Assembly: GCA_002946415.1 (NCBI GenBank)
Contig: NJPS01000033.1
Coordinates: 434,001 to 498,000, forward strand
Source: Rutstroemia sp. NJR-2017a BVV2
Taxonomy: Eukaryota > Ascomycota > Leotiomycetes > Helotiales > Rutstroemiaceae
DNA length: 64,000 bases
Direction: 5' to 3'
The notes under the pieces were generated by a model. That model was given only the letters and a program-made list of their open reading frames with translations. It did not search any database and was not told the origin of the DNA. Shown here piece after piece: positions 1 to 11,465 of the stretch. The position numbers and the translations under genes are program-made. Numbering within the stretch: the first letter of the stretch is position 1; every line of letters starts with the position of its first letter.

Positions 1-1
1 C

Positions 2-1990
2 AATTATCTGGAGATCGCTCTGGAGGGTGCCTTGGATCAGGAGACACGAGACAACCTCGCAAAATCCCATTCTGCTTCGAAATCTTTAATTTACGTAATC
101 AACGACTTGCTGGATCTGACGAAGACTGAAGAAGGCTTAGATTTGATTAAAGATGAAGTTTTCGATCTTCCTGCGACTATCCGCGAGGCCACTGATTTCT
201 TTAAAGGGGATGTTAAGCGGAAGGGCCTCGAGTACAATGTGATTGAGCACCCCGGCGTACCTCAGTTTGTGCATGGCGACCAGAGGCGTGTGCGCCAAGC
301 AGTTGCAAATATCACAGCTAATGCTGTGCAACACACATCGAATGGCTATGTTACCGTTGAACTTTGGCTGCAAAACATAACGGAAACTAGTGCAACTGTG
401 GAAATCGTGGTGCAGGATACGGGTGCGGGCATGTCTAATCAGAAGCTTGATGCTCTTTTTAGAGACCTGGAACAAGTGGATACCGACACAACAATCGATC
501 CCGAGGCAAACACCATAAAATCTCTGCAGGATAGCAATCGTACCTTGGGTCTTGGTCTGGCTATGGTTGCGCGAGTCATCAGAAATATGGGTGGCCAACT
601 GCGATTGAAGTCTGAGGAAGGAAAGGGGTCTCGATTTGTCATCCAGTTACCTTTTATGTTACCGGAAGACGATGAGTCAAGGAAAGGCGACGGGAAATCA
701 GCGGAGTTACCTTCTCCAGTAATGACACCGCCTCCCGCTGGGGGAGAGGGCGAGGTCACTCTCGTTGCACCACCAGATCCTTCCAGACCGGAACCCCCAG
801 CTCGTAGACGCAGCAAAGAAGAAGTTCTTAGTTTACACAGTTTCAAGAGTGAATCTAGCAAAGGAAGTGCAAGAAGCGACGTCGATAGACTCATTGACGC
901 GATATCCGGCTCCGCTGCGGATGAGACGTCAGACTTACACCGTGTTACCAGCAGAGAGAGTGGACACAGCCGACGGAGCATCCCAAGCATCGGTAGTGCG
1001 TCCATGCAATCTCGCAATTCGCAAAGCGGGTCAAGGGGTTTGAGGCATGCGGCGTCATTTCATGCCAACTCTGATGGGAGATCTAGTGTTGAAGTTCAAA
1101 GGATGGATCCCTTTGCCGAGAAAAAATCATCTATCAAGCCTGTTAGAATGCCGGATGAGTTTTCGGAATCTCAGAACGACACTCCTCGTGTTGCGTCTAG
1201 GGTAGCATTTGATGTCCCATCTTCACCTCCACCAGAACTAGCTACAGTATCGGCGCCGGAAGTCCCAAACACAGAACACTTGAATGTGTTAGTCGCTGAG
1301 GATGATCCTGTCAACAGTCGCATCATTAACAAGCGGCTGGAAAAGAGTGGCCATCATGTTTATCATACAGTCAACGGCGAGGAATGTGCGAGCGCTTATG
1401 GAGACAATGTTACTAATGCTCCAAATGACGCCTCCTCCTCTCGCTTCGATGTCGTATTGATGGACATGCAAGTAAGTTCATGCTTTCAATGATCCTGTCC
1501 TTATTTCTTTTATGGAATTCATCCTAACTAACCTCACTAGATGCCAATCGTTGATGGACTTTCGGCAGCCAAGATGATTCGATCATTCGAGAAGACACAT
1601 CTCGATCTCTCTCCGCGAGCTGCCCTGAATGGACGAATACCAATATTTGCAGTTTCGGCTTCACTTGTTGAACGCGAAAAACAAACTTACGTTGATGCTG
1701 GATTCGATGGATGGATACTTAAACCAATCGATTTCAGACGCCTTAATACACTGCTCGAAGGCATTGTTGATGAGAAGGTTCGGAAATCCTGTCTATATCA
1801 AAGTGGCCACTGGGAACGAGGCGGATGGTTTACTGAAATGCAACCCTCTGCATTACAATCTTCTACAGCACCATCTAACGAAACACCTGTCACAAATCCT
1901 CCACAGAAAGGACCTGAACCTGTTCAGCCAGATGTCGATACTCTTTCTGATAACAGTGATGACTCTATCACACCACAACCAGAATCTTGA
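2..1990 (+). CDS. Phytochrome-type hybrid histidine kinase, C-terminal part (5' truncated)
   Basis: Two exons are visible, 2-1471 and 1541-1990, joined by a 69-nt intron (donor GTAAGT, acceptor CTCACTAG) in phase 0; the 5' part lies outside the window. The protein enters inside the dimerisation/phosphoacceptor region, just downstream of the expected H-box, and continues into a HATPase_c domain: an N-box around VRQAVANITANAVQH, a G1 box DTGAGMS and a G2 box TLGLGLAMV. A Ser/Arg-rich linker of about 200 residues follows. The receiver domain begins at VLVAEDDPVNS and its phospho-acceptor Asp is in VLMDMQMP, which spans the intron junction. After the receiver comes a Pro/Ser/Thr tail. The kinase-core wording resembles fungal group VIII phytochromes (FphA-like red-light sensors), but the chromophore-binding PAS-GAF-PHY part is not in view, so another hybrid kinase group cannot be excluded. 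Confidence 0.88.
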
Positions 1991-2640
1991 TAAACAAACA
2001 CGCGTAGTGATTAGTTGAGATGACACAAAACAACCCAAAGGATTCACACCCCGGATCTGGTTTGCTGACCGCCGGAGGACCAATTCAATATTCAAATTTT
2101 CTATCAAGCATGCAATGATCGATAAGCAAACGAAGATCGGATGAAATGGTATTTCAAGTCAAGGTCCGAATGATACCGGCACAAGCTGCGACCATTCAAG
2201 ACTCAGGGATGCCGGAAGAGACGAAGAAGATTCTGGATGAGGCTTATTCATGAGATGAAATGCAGGCCGGTGAAGTGTAAGGAGACGGCGATTGAGCGAG
2301 GATACATGCACCTCGCATGATGTTGATGCGGGTTCCACTGGCAAGCGGATGGTTGGTTGGTTGGTATGATAGGAAGAAGGAACACAATATAAATAACAAC
2401 GTTCATGACTAGGTTTTAACAATCATAATTCTTTTGAACTGAGCAGTGACGTTACTAGCCAAGATGATCAAATTTGGAATGCCTTGCACAACGCGAGAGA
2501 CCTTGGAATCAAAACCAAAAGTACACCACAAACGCCAAAATCCGGGGTAGGCGCTAGTGCGCGGGAGCTCCCGCCCCACCCGTTAATTTTGGTGTGAGAA
2601 TGACATGATGGAAAATGAAATGCTTGAGTAGGGAATTGAT
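1991..2640. other. Gene-free stretch, 3' flank of the histidine kinase
   Basis: No open frame with coding character was found on either strand. The sequence is the kinase 3' untranslated region and spacer, and leads into the repeat block that follows. Confidence 0.5.
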
Positions 2641-3805
2641 GGCAGTTTATCCATGGTTTTCGTTGCATATCTGAGGAATCTTCAAGCGCCGATACTACTT
2701 TCCTAGATAGGAAGGAGGAAGGAAAAGGAACCAGCGGGACGACGAGCGCATTGAGCTGTTTTGGGAATAGTAGGTAGGGTGCGGGGGAGTTGTTGTCTGG
2801 GATTCACTTCTGGCTTTGACCTCCGGGTTTAGTATCTTGGGAATGGTGAATGGAATGGAGTGAATGGTAGGTTGGGGAAAGGTTTTGTTTTGTTGCATGT
2901 CTGCAGAATCCTTCAACGAAAACTACTTTCCTATGTAGGAAGGAGGTTTGGGAGATAGCCAGTGGGAGGGTGAGCGCAAATGGCTTCTTTGAGACGGATG
3001 CAGAATGAGTTGGTCTGTTGCGTGTCTGGGGTGGTATGGGAAGGATTCTGGGGTGAATTGATCGGGGCTATGTCGAAATGCATGATCTGAGATCTCGACA
3101 TGGTACCGCGGGTTGGTAGGGCTGGAAGACTTTGAGATCGCGGATAGGGCAGAAGGAAATATAGTGAATGGAAAGATGCACCTTGTTGCACATCGCAACT
3201 ATCTTCAAAAGCTCATACCACTTTCCTATTCAAGAAGCAAGAATCAAAATGCGCCAGTAGGACGACGAGCGCAATGGACTGCTTTGGGTGTAGTATGGTA
3301 TCTCCAGATTCGAGCGGGAAGTCTAGTGCCCCCGAGATGGGACGACCGTTCAAGTGAATTTCGTGCAGATGGAGAGAGATCTTGTTGCATATCTGAAAAT
3401 CCCTCACACCTGCCAGCGACTTCCCGTGGGAGAGGGAGAGCGGGTTGGACCAATAACTGAAGGAGCGCAAAGAGCTCCTCTGGGTGTATTGTGAGATCGG
3501 GAGGGAAGATCTCAAGCCACATGGAATAGGACTGTGGAGTGAATTTGAGTGAATCTCCTGTTGCACATCTCACCGACGACATCCCCCTCAAACCGACCAA
3601 TCCTCCCCCAAACCAGCCAATCCCCCCTCGAGCGCAAAGAGCTGCTCTGGGCATAGTGTGAGATCTTCCCTCCAGATCTCAAGCCATGCGGAACACCTCC
3701 CTCAGACCGACCAATCCGTCCTCGAGCGCAAAGCACTGGCCCTCTGCGCTCCCCATCACCCCCATTCGCCCACTGCGCTTTACAATCCGTTTGTTGCATA
3801 TCTCA
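2640..3805. repeat. Degenerate tandem repeat block, about five to six units of roughly 170-290 bp
   Basis: Box A, GTTGCAYATCTG, recurs at 2662, 2892, 3185, 3384, 3560 and 3793, with a weaker copy (GTTGCGTGTCTG) at 3017. Within the units the boxes keep their order. Box B, like ACYACTTTCCTA followed by AGGAAGGAGG, is at about 2695, 2931 and 3218. Box C, GACGAGCGCAA then CTGCTTTGGGTGTAG, is at about 2740, 2966, 3262, 3461, 3626 and 3721. A GTGAATGGA-like box precedes the next box A. The last unit contains an internal duplication: CCTCARACCGACCAATCC appears near 3590 and 3702. Several chance open frames cross the block on the minus strand but change frame between units, so I do not call a gene. 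Origin is unknown: an old satellite, a decayed element, or a regulatory array. Confidence 0.75.
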
Positions 3806-5039
3806 TCAAATCCAAGAATGTGCAATTTTGGCCAAAAATCACGGTTTTTCGAATTCCACAAAATTACGCGTCATTATTTCGCTGTAAAAAGTTGAGGAAA
3901 AATTTGAGCACATCATGACGGTAATTTACATATTTTTTTGGAAGCAAAAGAAGCAAAGGTGGAGGAGCTAGAGGAGGGGGGGTTTTAGGGTTGGATGGGG
4001 GGTTTTTGCATTTTCGGGTGCAGCGAGTTGGGGGTTGCCGGTGGGAGTGGCTAGTAGTGAGGTATCGATAGAGGAGGGTAGGGCGATTCATTTGATCGGC
4101 TTGGAATTGTTGATTTCGGGGTGGAAAAGTTTTGTGGTTCTGGGGGGGGGGGTGGAGGAGGAAGGTCATGTGATATTTGATGGAGGAGAGGAGTGCACGT
4201 GATATAATGTTTTAGCATGGAGGTGCGGGGTTGTAGTTTTGGTGGGATGTTTCTTCGCTCTTAAAACTTATTTTCGAACACAAACACACATCAATCAACC
4301 ACATAATTGACAATCCCCAGAGGTTTCAATTATTTCACGACAATACATGATATCTGTTCATCTAATTCGAGTCTAGAATTCTATTATCACCAATCGCGCC
4401 GAAGAGGAATATGGATTGTGGGTGAAGCTTGATGTGCGTGGACTCGACCAGACCGGAGACGAACAACAAAGGCCCCAGGTTGTGGCAGACTTTATGAATA
4501 TGCATCTCGCAAGCAGAGACAGAAGATGTGGAGAGTTGAGCAACTGATCGATGGTCGCGGCAATAAATTCGACTTGTTCTCGTACCATGGAGCTGGTTCT
4601 CGCGGACCTTGAGATCGGAAGAGGAGGGTCGACAACAATTGTTCCTGGGTCTCCGCCGATTGCGCGCTTACATGATCTTTTTGGACATTGAAATTGAACT
4701 GGGATGAGCCGATACTTCAACATCGGCTGTTCACGCATCACGATTGAATATGACGACACGGAGAACAGAAACTAGAATACTAAATGAAGCAGGAAATATT
4801 TTCGGCGAAAGGAAGAAACTTGGGAAGGACCAGACTTCGAGGACCGTTATTGACGCAGTTGAACTACGAGTTATTACTCCTAGAAAGGAGAGTCTGGTAT
4901 ACGGATGATATAGGTCTTTTCGTCTACCAACTTTTCGAACTCGGCTTCAGACTTCGCATTCTGCTATGATACTCGAGGACCCTCTAATTTCCAGGTCGCC
5001 ATCTCTCCACTAATCACCATCTAGACTTCGCAAGAAACC
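3806..5039. other. Gene-free stretch with possible coding remnant at 4370-4760
   Basis: The region holds a G-run at 4142-4152 and a leader-like stretch around 4255-4350 (CAAACACACATCAATCAACC, then an acceptor-like CAATCCCCAG). Between about 4370 and 4760 the plus strand shows short open pieces in one frame, separated by stops: about 55 codons ending at 4553, and about 35 codons from the ATG at 4587. The minus strand has a 128-codon open frame at 4373-4759. Neither resembles a family I recognise, and I could not assemble a convincing spliced gene. Confidence 0.35.
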
Positions 5040-5705
5040 TTACAACTCCCCAGTTATAAACTGTGCTCTTCCCATACCAAAACTCCAGTCCTCCTTAGTA
5101 TTCGCCGCCACCGAAATAATGAGATCCGTTCCAGGGACCTACACCGAATCAGCTGGTCTTCATTCCAAGAGGTTTCCTCCCCATTTCCTTCTATTCCCCG
5201 CTGCCATACTTATGTACGACCAGACACGCCTCAACATCCAACAAAAAGAGGAAGAAGATTGCCAAACTCACCTCACATTCATCACCCAACCTCTTCGCCA
5301 ACTCCGCCATCGTAGCCTCTTTAACCTCCCTACTTCTCCCCTGCTGGAAGATCTGGATGAACACCAATTTCTCCGTCCTCTCGAATCCTAATCCGGTATC
5401 CTCGCAGATCATCTCGTAGGGTTCGTGTTGTGTGATTATCTGGTATCTTTTGTCCGCCCCAATATTGTCAGCCCTCATGACATACTTCTCATAACAGAAA
5501 TCAAGACGTGATGTGGTATGAGATGGGAAAAGGTAAGCTAGGTGAGTGAAAGGGATATGTGTTGTATGTAACTTAATCCAACCTACCGATCTTTAGCAGG
5601 CGCGTTGAATTTCTCCAACATCACTTCCTGCACTACATCGGCCAACTTCTTGATCTCCTCTGGCGTGCGCACGTTGCGGATGATGTCGATTTTCACGAGA
5701 GGCAT
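5040..5705 (-). CDS. 4-oxalocrotonate tautomerase-superfamily protein
   Basis: Three short exons on the minus strand: 5705-5587, 5446-5272 and 5138-5040. They splice to a 130-residue protein. The introns have donors GTAGGT and GTGAGT and acceptors AAAAG and GTGTAG, and all joins keep frame. The product starts MPLVKIDIIR, so removal of Met exposes the N-terminal Pro that acts as catalytic base in this superfamily; basic residues follow (R10 and R13 of the precursor). The middle exon reads YQIITQHEP ... DTGLGFERT, and the last exon ends NTKEDWSFGMGRAQFITGEL, both typical of the longer cis-CaaD/MSAD-like tautomerases of about 130 residues. It probably acts as a cytosolic tautomerase or hydrolase on a small keto-acid; the substrate is not predictable. 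Close relatives are common in bacteria, so an old transfer is possible (inference). Confidence 0.85.
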
Positions 5706-6627
5706 GGTGGGCGTATCTTTTGTCCTAGAATGGATGGGTAGAATGTGATTTTGGGACTTTGTATGAGATGATGATAAGTATAAGTGAAGGGAAGTGACGT
5801 GAAGTAGTTAACTAACTTATATACACTATTTCTACCTACCTACGTACTTGTCTCTAAACACCAAACTCAGAAAAACATCTCCGCGGTAGTCCTCCGTTCA
5901 GAAAAACATAACCCACTTCTTCTGCAGCTATAGTCAGTCCCCATTCCGATTCTCGGACCCATGACAAATCTATGTATTAGGAAAGGGAAGGTCCAGAATA
6001 GGGTACTAATTGAAGTAGTTTTTAAGATTTGAATAGAAAAATCTTTGTAAATTGTGAAGATTGGTAAGATTTCTTTTTTTGGTGTTGGTGTTCTGGTCGA
6101 GTAAGGTTGAGATGATGCGTTGGTTTGAGATCCCAGAAAATTATTTAGCTCGGGAACAGCACTGCTACAGTAGTGTGGTGTGGGAAGCCAAAGAAACTGA
6201 CGTATCCTAAATCCTTGTGTCAACTCAGGACTGGATTTCCCTTATATTATCTGCACCTAGCGGTGGGGTTTATTCAAAGTCATACGTGGGATGATCGGGG
6301 TGGAATTGATTGATGGAGCATTTGGCTTAAATATAGCAGACCTTTCTTACAGTATCGTCTACCCCGATATGGCATCAAGGTCTAGCCAGTCATCTAGAAG
6401 TGGAAATGCGTTCTTATTTTATTTCCTTTAAAACGGAAAATCTCTGCGTCTATCTATCCATGGATATATACTGTTAAACAGCCCTGCTAAATCTGCGTCT
6501 GTTCTGTCTCACTTCCTCATGACCGTATGCGTATCTACAAAGCCTCGATCGCCTGCTTTCCTCGCTTGCGCCGAACTTCAATGCATGAGCAAAGATATAT
6601 ACTGTACAACCAGGTAAAGATGCAGAA
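5706..6627. other. Intergenic region between a divergent promoter and a 3' flank
   Basis: This is the promoter and leader side of the tautomerase gene (5706 onward) and the 3' flank of the ankyrin/BTB gene. No coding character was found. The minus-strand open frame at 5867-6223 lacks any recognisable domain and has promoter-like composition. Confidence 0.45.
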
Positions 6628-9600
6628 TTAAGTAGCGCTCGTAGGCTTCTCCTGAGGTCGTCCCCTACCCCGACCTCTTCCACCACCCGCGCCTCCTCCA
6701 CCTCTAGCAGCGGAATCACCCCTTCCCCTACCGCCGCTACTCCCGCCTCCTCTACCTCTTGACCCGCCTTTTCCCCTTCCACCACCACCACCGCCACTGC
6801 CACCGGATTTCCCACCACGAGCAGAAGTTTCCTTAGCCGATGCTCTTGCCCGCGAAGCTTCTTCCTCTTGCGCACGCTTGCTTTCCTGATCCCACCATTC
6901 CTGGAATGCTTGTTCCTCCTGGATTTCCTGAAGACTCCGTTTAGCTACCGCTTCCTTAATCACTTCCTGTTCTCTTTGCTGCATCCCAATGATATCGGCC
7001 ATCGATAACTGAAGTGATGGCTCAGCTTTTGCTGCCGGGGCTGTGTAAATCTTGGAATGGGGAACCAATGGCGACGACTGGGAGGACGGCTGAGGAGCTG
7101 GTCTAGAGGGCCCGGGAGATGCAACCTTTTGCGGTTTAATCGCATTGCTACTATTGCTTCTTTGCTGACCTGAGAATCGAGTATCTGGCGATGCGGTACG
7201 CCGCGAGACTAATGGTGAGTTTGTTGCCTTGGGTGCTGCGAGAGGAGACACTGGTTTAGGCTCGGGGGTCAAAAGGTCCTTGAGATTCGTCCTAGAGCCC
7301 GGACTTGCCGTCTGCCAGGGCGAGGACGATTTGCCCCTGTCGACTGGAGTCTCTGCCATCGCTTGCTGAAACGCTTGCTGTTGTTTCTTACGCTCTTTTT
7401 GAGATAGCTTAGGAGTTGATGCTTTCCTGTCTGCTTCATCTTTGGCTTTTTGGGCAGAAATACTCATCGAAAGATTGGAGGTTCGATTTGTTGATGCTTG
7501 AGCCATAATCTCCCTCATGTCGAGCTTCATTGGAAGGTTAGGTGATGACCAGGTTTTCGTGGCGGATTTTGGGGTTTCATAAGAATGTTCAATGCCCAGG
7601 CCTACTGAGGATGGAAGATCCGTGGGTGAACCACCCTCCGCGATCTTTGGTGCTGAGTTCATCGTAGGGAAACTTGGAGTCGCTGGACCACCGGGAGAAG
7701 CGGAAGTTAGCTCGACAGCTGAGTTTAGAGTAGGTGGACTGCCAATATCATCATCATCCATATCAAACATGAGATCTGCCGTGGAATCTTTCGGCCGTAT
7801 ACTGGGACTGAAAGGTTCATTCTTGACTGCCTTTGATTTTCTTTTGACCTTTTCAGAACTAGGCGATGCAGGCAGATGATCCTCAAGGCTTCCCATGCGT
7901 GCCTTGAAGGATGAAGATACCCTAGTGTCATCGTCCCTAAGATGAGACCGGAATACCATATCTCGTACTCTTCGTCTCCGCTCCTCGTCGATTTCCCCAG
8001 CCAGCTCTGGGTACTGCTCGTGTAGTAGTAGCTCAGCACGACCACTCTTGGCAAATGGTAGACAATTCAACTGGTTATCACGAACAACTTCGTCAAGCTC
8101 AAGAAGTAGATCTTCGTCAAGATCACCAAGTAAACTGATTTCGATTAGTAACAAGTACATTAATAAACCGTGAAAAGGATCTGATTGAAATTGGAACTTA
8201 CTGATTTTCAAGCATGGACTCCAGCTGCAAGCACATGTATTCAAGGCCAGCATCTTTGAGCTCGGTGATTGAACAAGGAGCCACAGCATTAACGAGATTG
8301 CACACATTCCTGGTATTGACTAGAAGAATGGTTAGTGTCAAATTCATTTATAAGAGCTAGAAGACCAGGATTGAACCTACCAAATCGACCCAAGATCTGC
8401 TGGCAGATTTGGGACAGCCGATCCATCATCAACTCATTCGCAACACTCATCACATCCATGACAAGATCAGAGAACTCATCAATGTCAGTCGAAACAATGT
8501 CGTCAAACAGTTCTGGGCCCACGTCGGCATAAATGTAGCGTATAACGAGCTCGAAAGTTTTTGGTGCAATGTGCTTTAGATCAATCCGCACAGGTTCCGA
8601 GCTGTCCTGTCGCCGACTAGCAAGCCATTGACCAGCGGCTCGACCATTGAAAAGACCATCAAAGAAAGGGCAACGCTGGCAAACGAGTGCACTGTGTACC
8701 GCCATCTCCGCACCATCAAGCTCAACAATGGCATCTCCGTCGTCGAAAAATGATTCATCTTGAATAGCACTGTCCAAGTCAAGATCAAGTCGTTTCTCGG
8801 GCTGCGTCATCAACCGCACAGCGGCTTCCAGATTATTGATTTTCAAATGAGAGCACAACTTCATCAGCTCAATCCTGATCTGACGAAATCTAAAAGCCAT
8901 AGTAGGGCACTGTCTCGTAAAATGCCATACATCCACGACTGTATCCGTATAGAGGTAGATAGCAAGATTGATAAGGGCTATGGGGTCCAGGCTGTTGAAT
9001 GTAATCCGAGTCTTCCCACTAACGCCCTTCTCGATGCTAAAAACTTCAGGTAGCGACGCCGAGCCGGCGCGGGAGAATTCGACGAATGCCTTCCTCATCA
9101 CAAGACTGCGACCTGCAATCATGAATCTGTGGATAGGAATTGCAACGTCGGATACGGTACTGCATATCTCAGCATCGTATTCCTCCTCTATATCTCGGCC
9201 CATGAGCAACCGGTTGACATCTGCTTCAAGGTCCGGAGACATTAAGACCGCCCATTTAAGAGGCTCAACTGCTTCTCTTGGTAATGCAGGCTTCCAGAAC
9301 CGTGGCGTCTCAGTATCTTCTTCCACCGACGGCTCTGAAGCTACTAGATCGCGTATGCTCAGCAGTGGTGCGATATCCTCCCATAATGACTTGTCTTGTA
9401 CCATCACTTGAGTTTTCGTCACATCGCAGTCCTTTCGAATTGCTACGTATACACCGAATGTCGTACTTCTGACGGCAGCCACCTTGGTAAGACCAGGTAC
9501 TCGCTGGAACTTAAAATCTTTGCGACTGTAGTTCCTAGTATCCGTGAATGCGTCCTTGTTCTTGGCTCTTTTGACTCGCTGCCAGACTGCTCCAGCTTGG

Positions 9601-11465
9601 GTACAGACAATGACGGAACCATTTTCGGCAACTCCGACAGACTTTATACCATCCCAGTTGCCTTTTCGCAAGGACCAAACTCGTTCCGGCTGAGACAGAG
9701 CATCCTTGATCTTTGCTGGATTGGTAGTGGAGGCTGCGACTTTCGTATCCTTCTTCCTGACATTGAGAGTGAAAAGGTCTCCTCTGCTGGAGATAGCAGC
9801 AATAGTATCTCCTCCAGATTCAATAGTGACAATGCGATTGGTTTCAGAATCATATCTGGTGGTAAGTGATTTGCTTTGAAGATGATAATTCGTGAAGCTT
9901 TCATATAACGGAAACTTAACGATATTATAGCCATAATTCGTAAACACGCACACTGTATGATTAGCCAAAAGGCACGTAGTAGCACCATTGATAGCCGACA
10001 CCTTCACAATTGGTGCCTTAAATAAAGATGCCGCAACTTTGCGAGGGATTAGCTGTGCTTCCAAAGATCGAGAGTCAGAGTCCATCAATCCTAGCTGGCC
10101 TTCGTTTTTGCCCCAGCAGAACAAAGATGTCGATGTGTGGGCAACCGAATGAATGGCAGATGCGGCTACACCAACTATGGTTTCCCTCTTCAATGGTCCG
10201 AAGATCTGTCGTGGAGTGGCACAGAATGGTTCCTCATCCTGCAAAGCAGGGCGTGGAAGATTGTAGCCAAGCTGTCCCCAAGTATTTGTTCCCCAACTGA
10301 AGATTTCGCCTTCAGCTGATACAGCCAAAGTATGGTTTTGGCCCAGAGCCACTGTCATGATTTTCTTGCCAGCAAGGCCACCTTGATCAACGGGCACATA
10401 GTTGAATTGCGTAGTTTCATCGCCCATTCCCAGCCTCCCTCCCGGTCCAAACCCGCACATGTAAAGGTTTGATTCTGGATCGGTAGTCAAAATTGCGCTG
10501 CTAAGCTTCGATAAAGTAACATCCTGAATGATGATAGGCTTGTTCTGGATCATTGAAGGAAGCTCCGAGATAGATTTAGGCGACTTGGTGCTCGGCACAT
10601 GCCCAGAACTTTCACTGGACTCCAAGTATTCTTGATAAAAGCGAAATAGGAGATGATCAGGGCGTTTCAAAATAATCTTTTCGGGATACTGCCGGTCGTC
10701 CTGATCGCCAAAGCCCAACGAGAAATTTTTGTTACTGCCAAAGGCGTATATTTCATCTCCATCAATGCTTGTAAACGCAGAATGTCCATTCGAGCTAGGA
10801 GCTACGTCCCCTTCATCGTCTTCATCCTGAGACTCCCCGTCAGACTCTTCAGACTGTCTTCTCTCCTGCAAAGATCGCCTTGCAATCGTGGCGTTGTAAA
10901 CATCGAATGGACTATTACCCTCATGGTCCTTGACCTTGATAACAGATGAGTCAGGTTTAGCACCAGTATTTCCAGCTGCGCGATCTTTTGTATCCCGGTC
11001 TATGATTGCGCGGGCAATAGTAATGTTGCCAAAGTATAGTGCCCTGTGCAGTGCTGTCCATCCACTTTCCGTGTCTTGTACGTAAAGGTCGATCAAGGGA
11101 TGCTCGATGAGTGCCGTGGCAAAGCTTATCGCATTTGTCGCAGTCGAGGAAGCAGCTCGGTGCAAAACTGTTAAACCAGCATAGTCCCTATTGTTCAGTT
11201 CCGCTCGACTAAGCGCATTCGCATTGCCCCTGTTGCCACCTATGTTGACGGCCGGACTGGACGCCTTGCGGTTCTTCATGAATGTCTTTGGTGAAGTGCC
11301 GAACGCTCCCGGGCTCCCTACCTTATTTCCAAAGCTGTTCGAGAAAGTCGACCCTCCACCATGGCCTTTCGATGTATTGTGCGATGTGTGACTGGTATTT
11401 GCCAGCAGGCGTCGGAATTTCTCGACGTCATCTTCGAGATAGTATTTCCAAAGAAGATTACTCAT
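6628..11465 (-). CDS. Ankyrin-RCC1-double BTB protein with C-terminal RGG tail (IBTK/Btb-like)
   Basis: Exons 11465-8381, 8319-8202 and 8134-6628 give 1,569 residues; the two introns (61 and 67 nt) have donors GTAGGT and GTAAGT and keep frame. Order of domains: ankyrin repeats at about 92-195 (GLTVLHRAAS, GWTALHRALYFGN); an RCC1 beta-propeller at about 235-480 (IFSWGTNTWGQLG, LFCWGKNEGQLG); a first BTB at about 755-850; a second BTB at about 895-1000 (AEMAVHSALVCQRCPFF); then a long disordered Ser/Pro region, a charged helix (QEWWDQESKRAQEEEA) and an Arg/Gly-rich tail of about 55 residues. This is the architecture of the inhibitor of Bruton tyrosine kinase family, whose BTB domains recruit cullin-3 in animals; a ubiquitin-ligase adaptor role here is inferred. 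The RGG tail suggests RNA or protein binding. Confidence 0.9.

Noticed and set aside
439..1017. 192-codon minus-strand open frame
   Set aside because: Antisense to the histidine kinase linker; no domain.
3244..3654. 136-codon minus-strand open frame across the repeat block
   Set aside because: The repeats do not stay in one frame between units and no domain is visible, so chance is more likely.
2640..3805. CRISPR-like array
   Set aside because: Repeats are long, degenerate and have no regular short spacers; the genome is eukaryotic.
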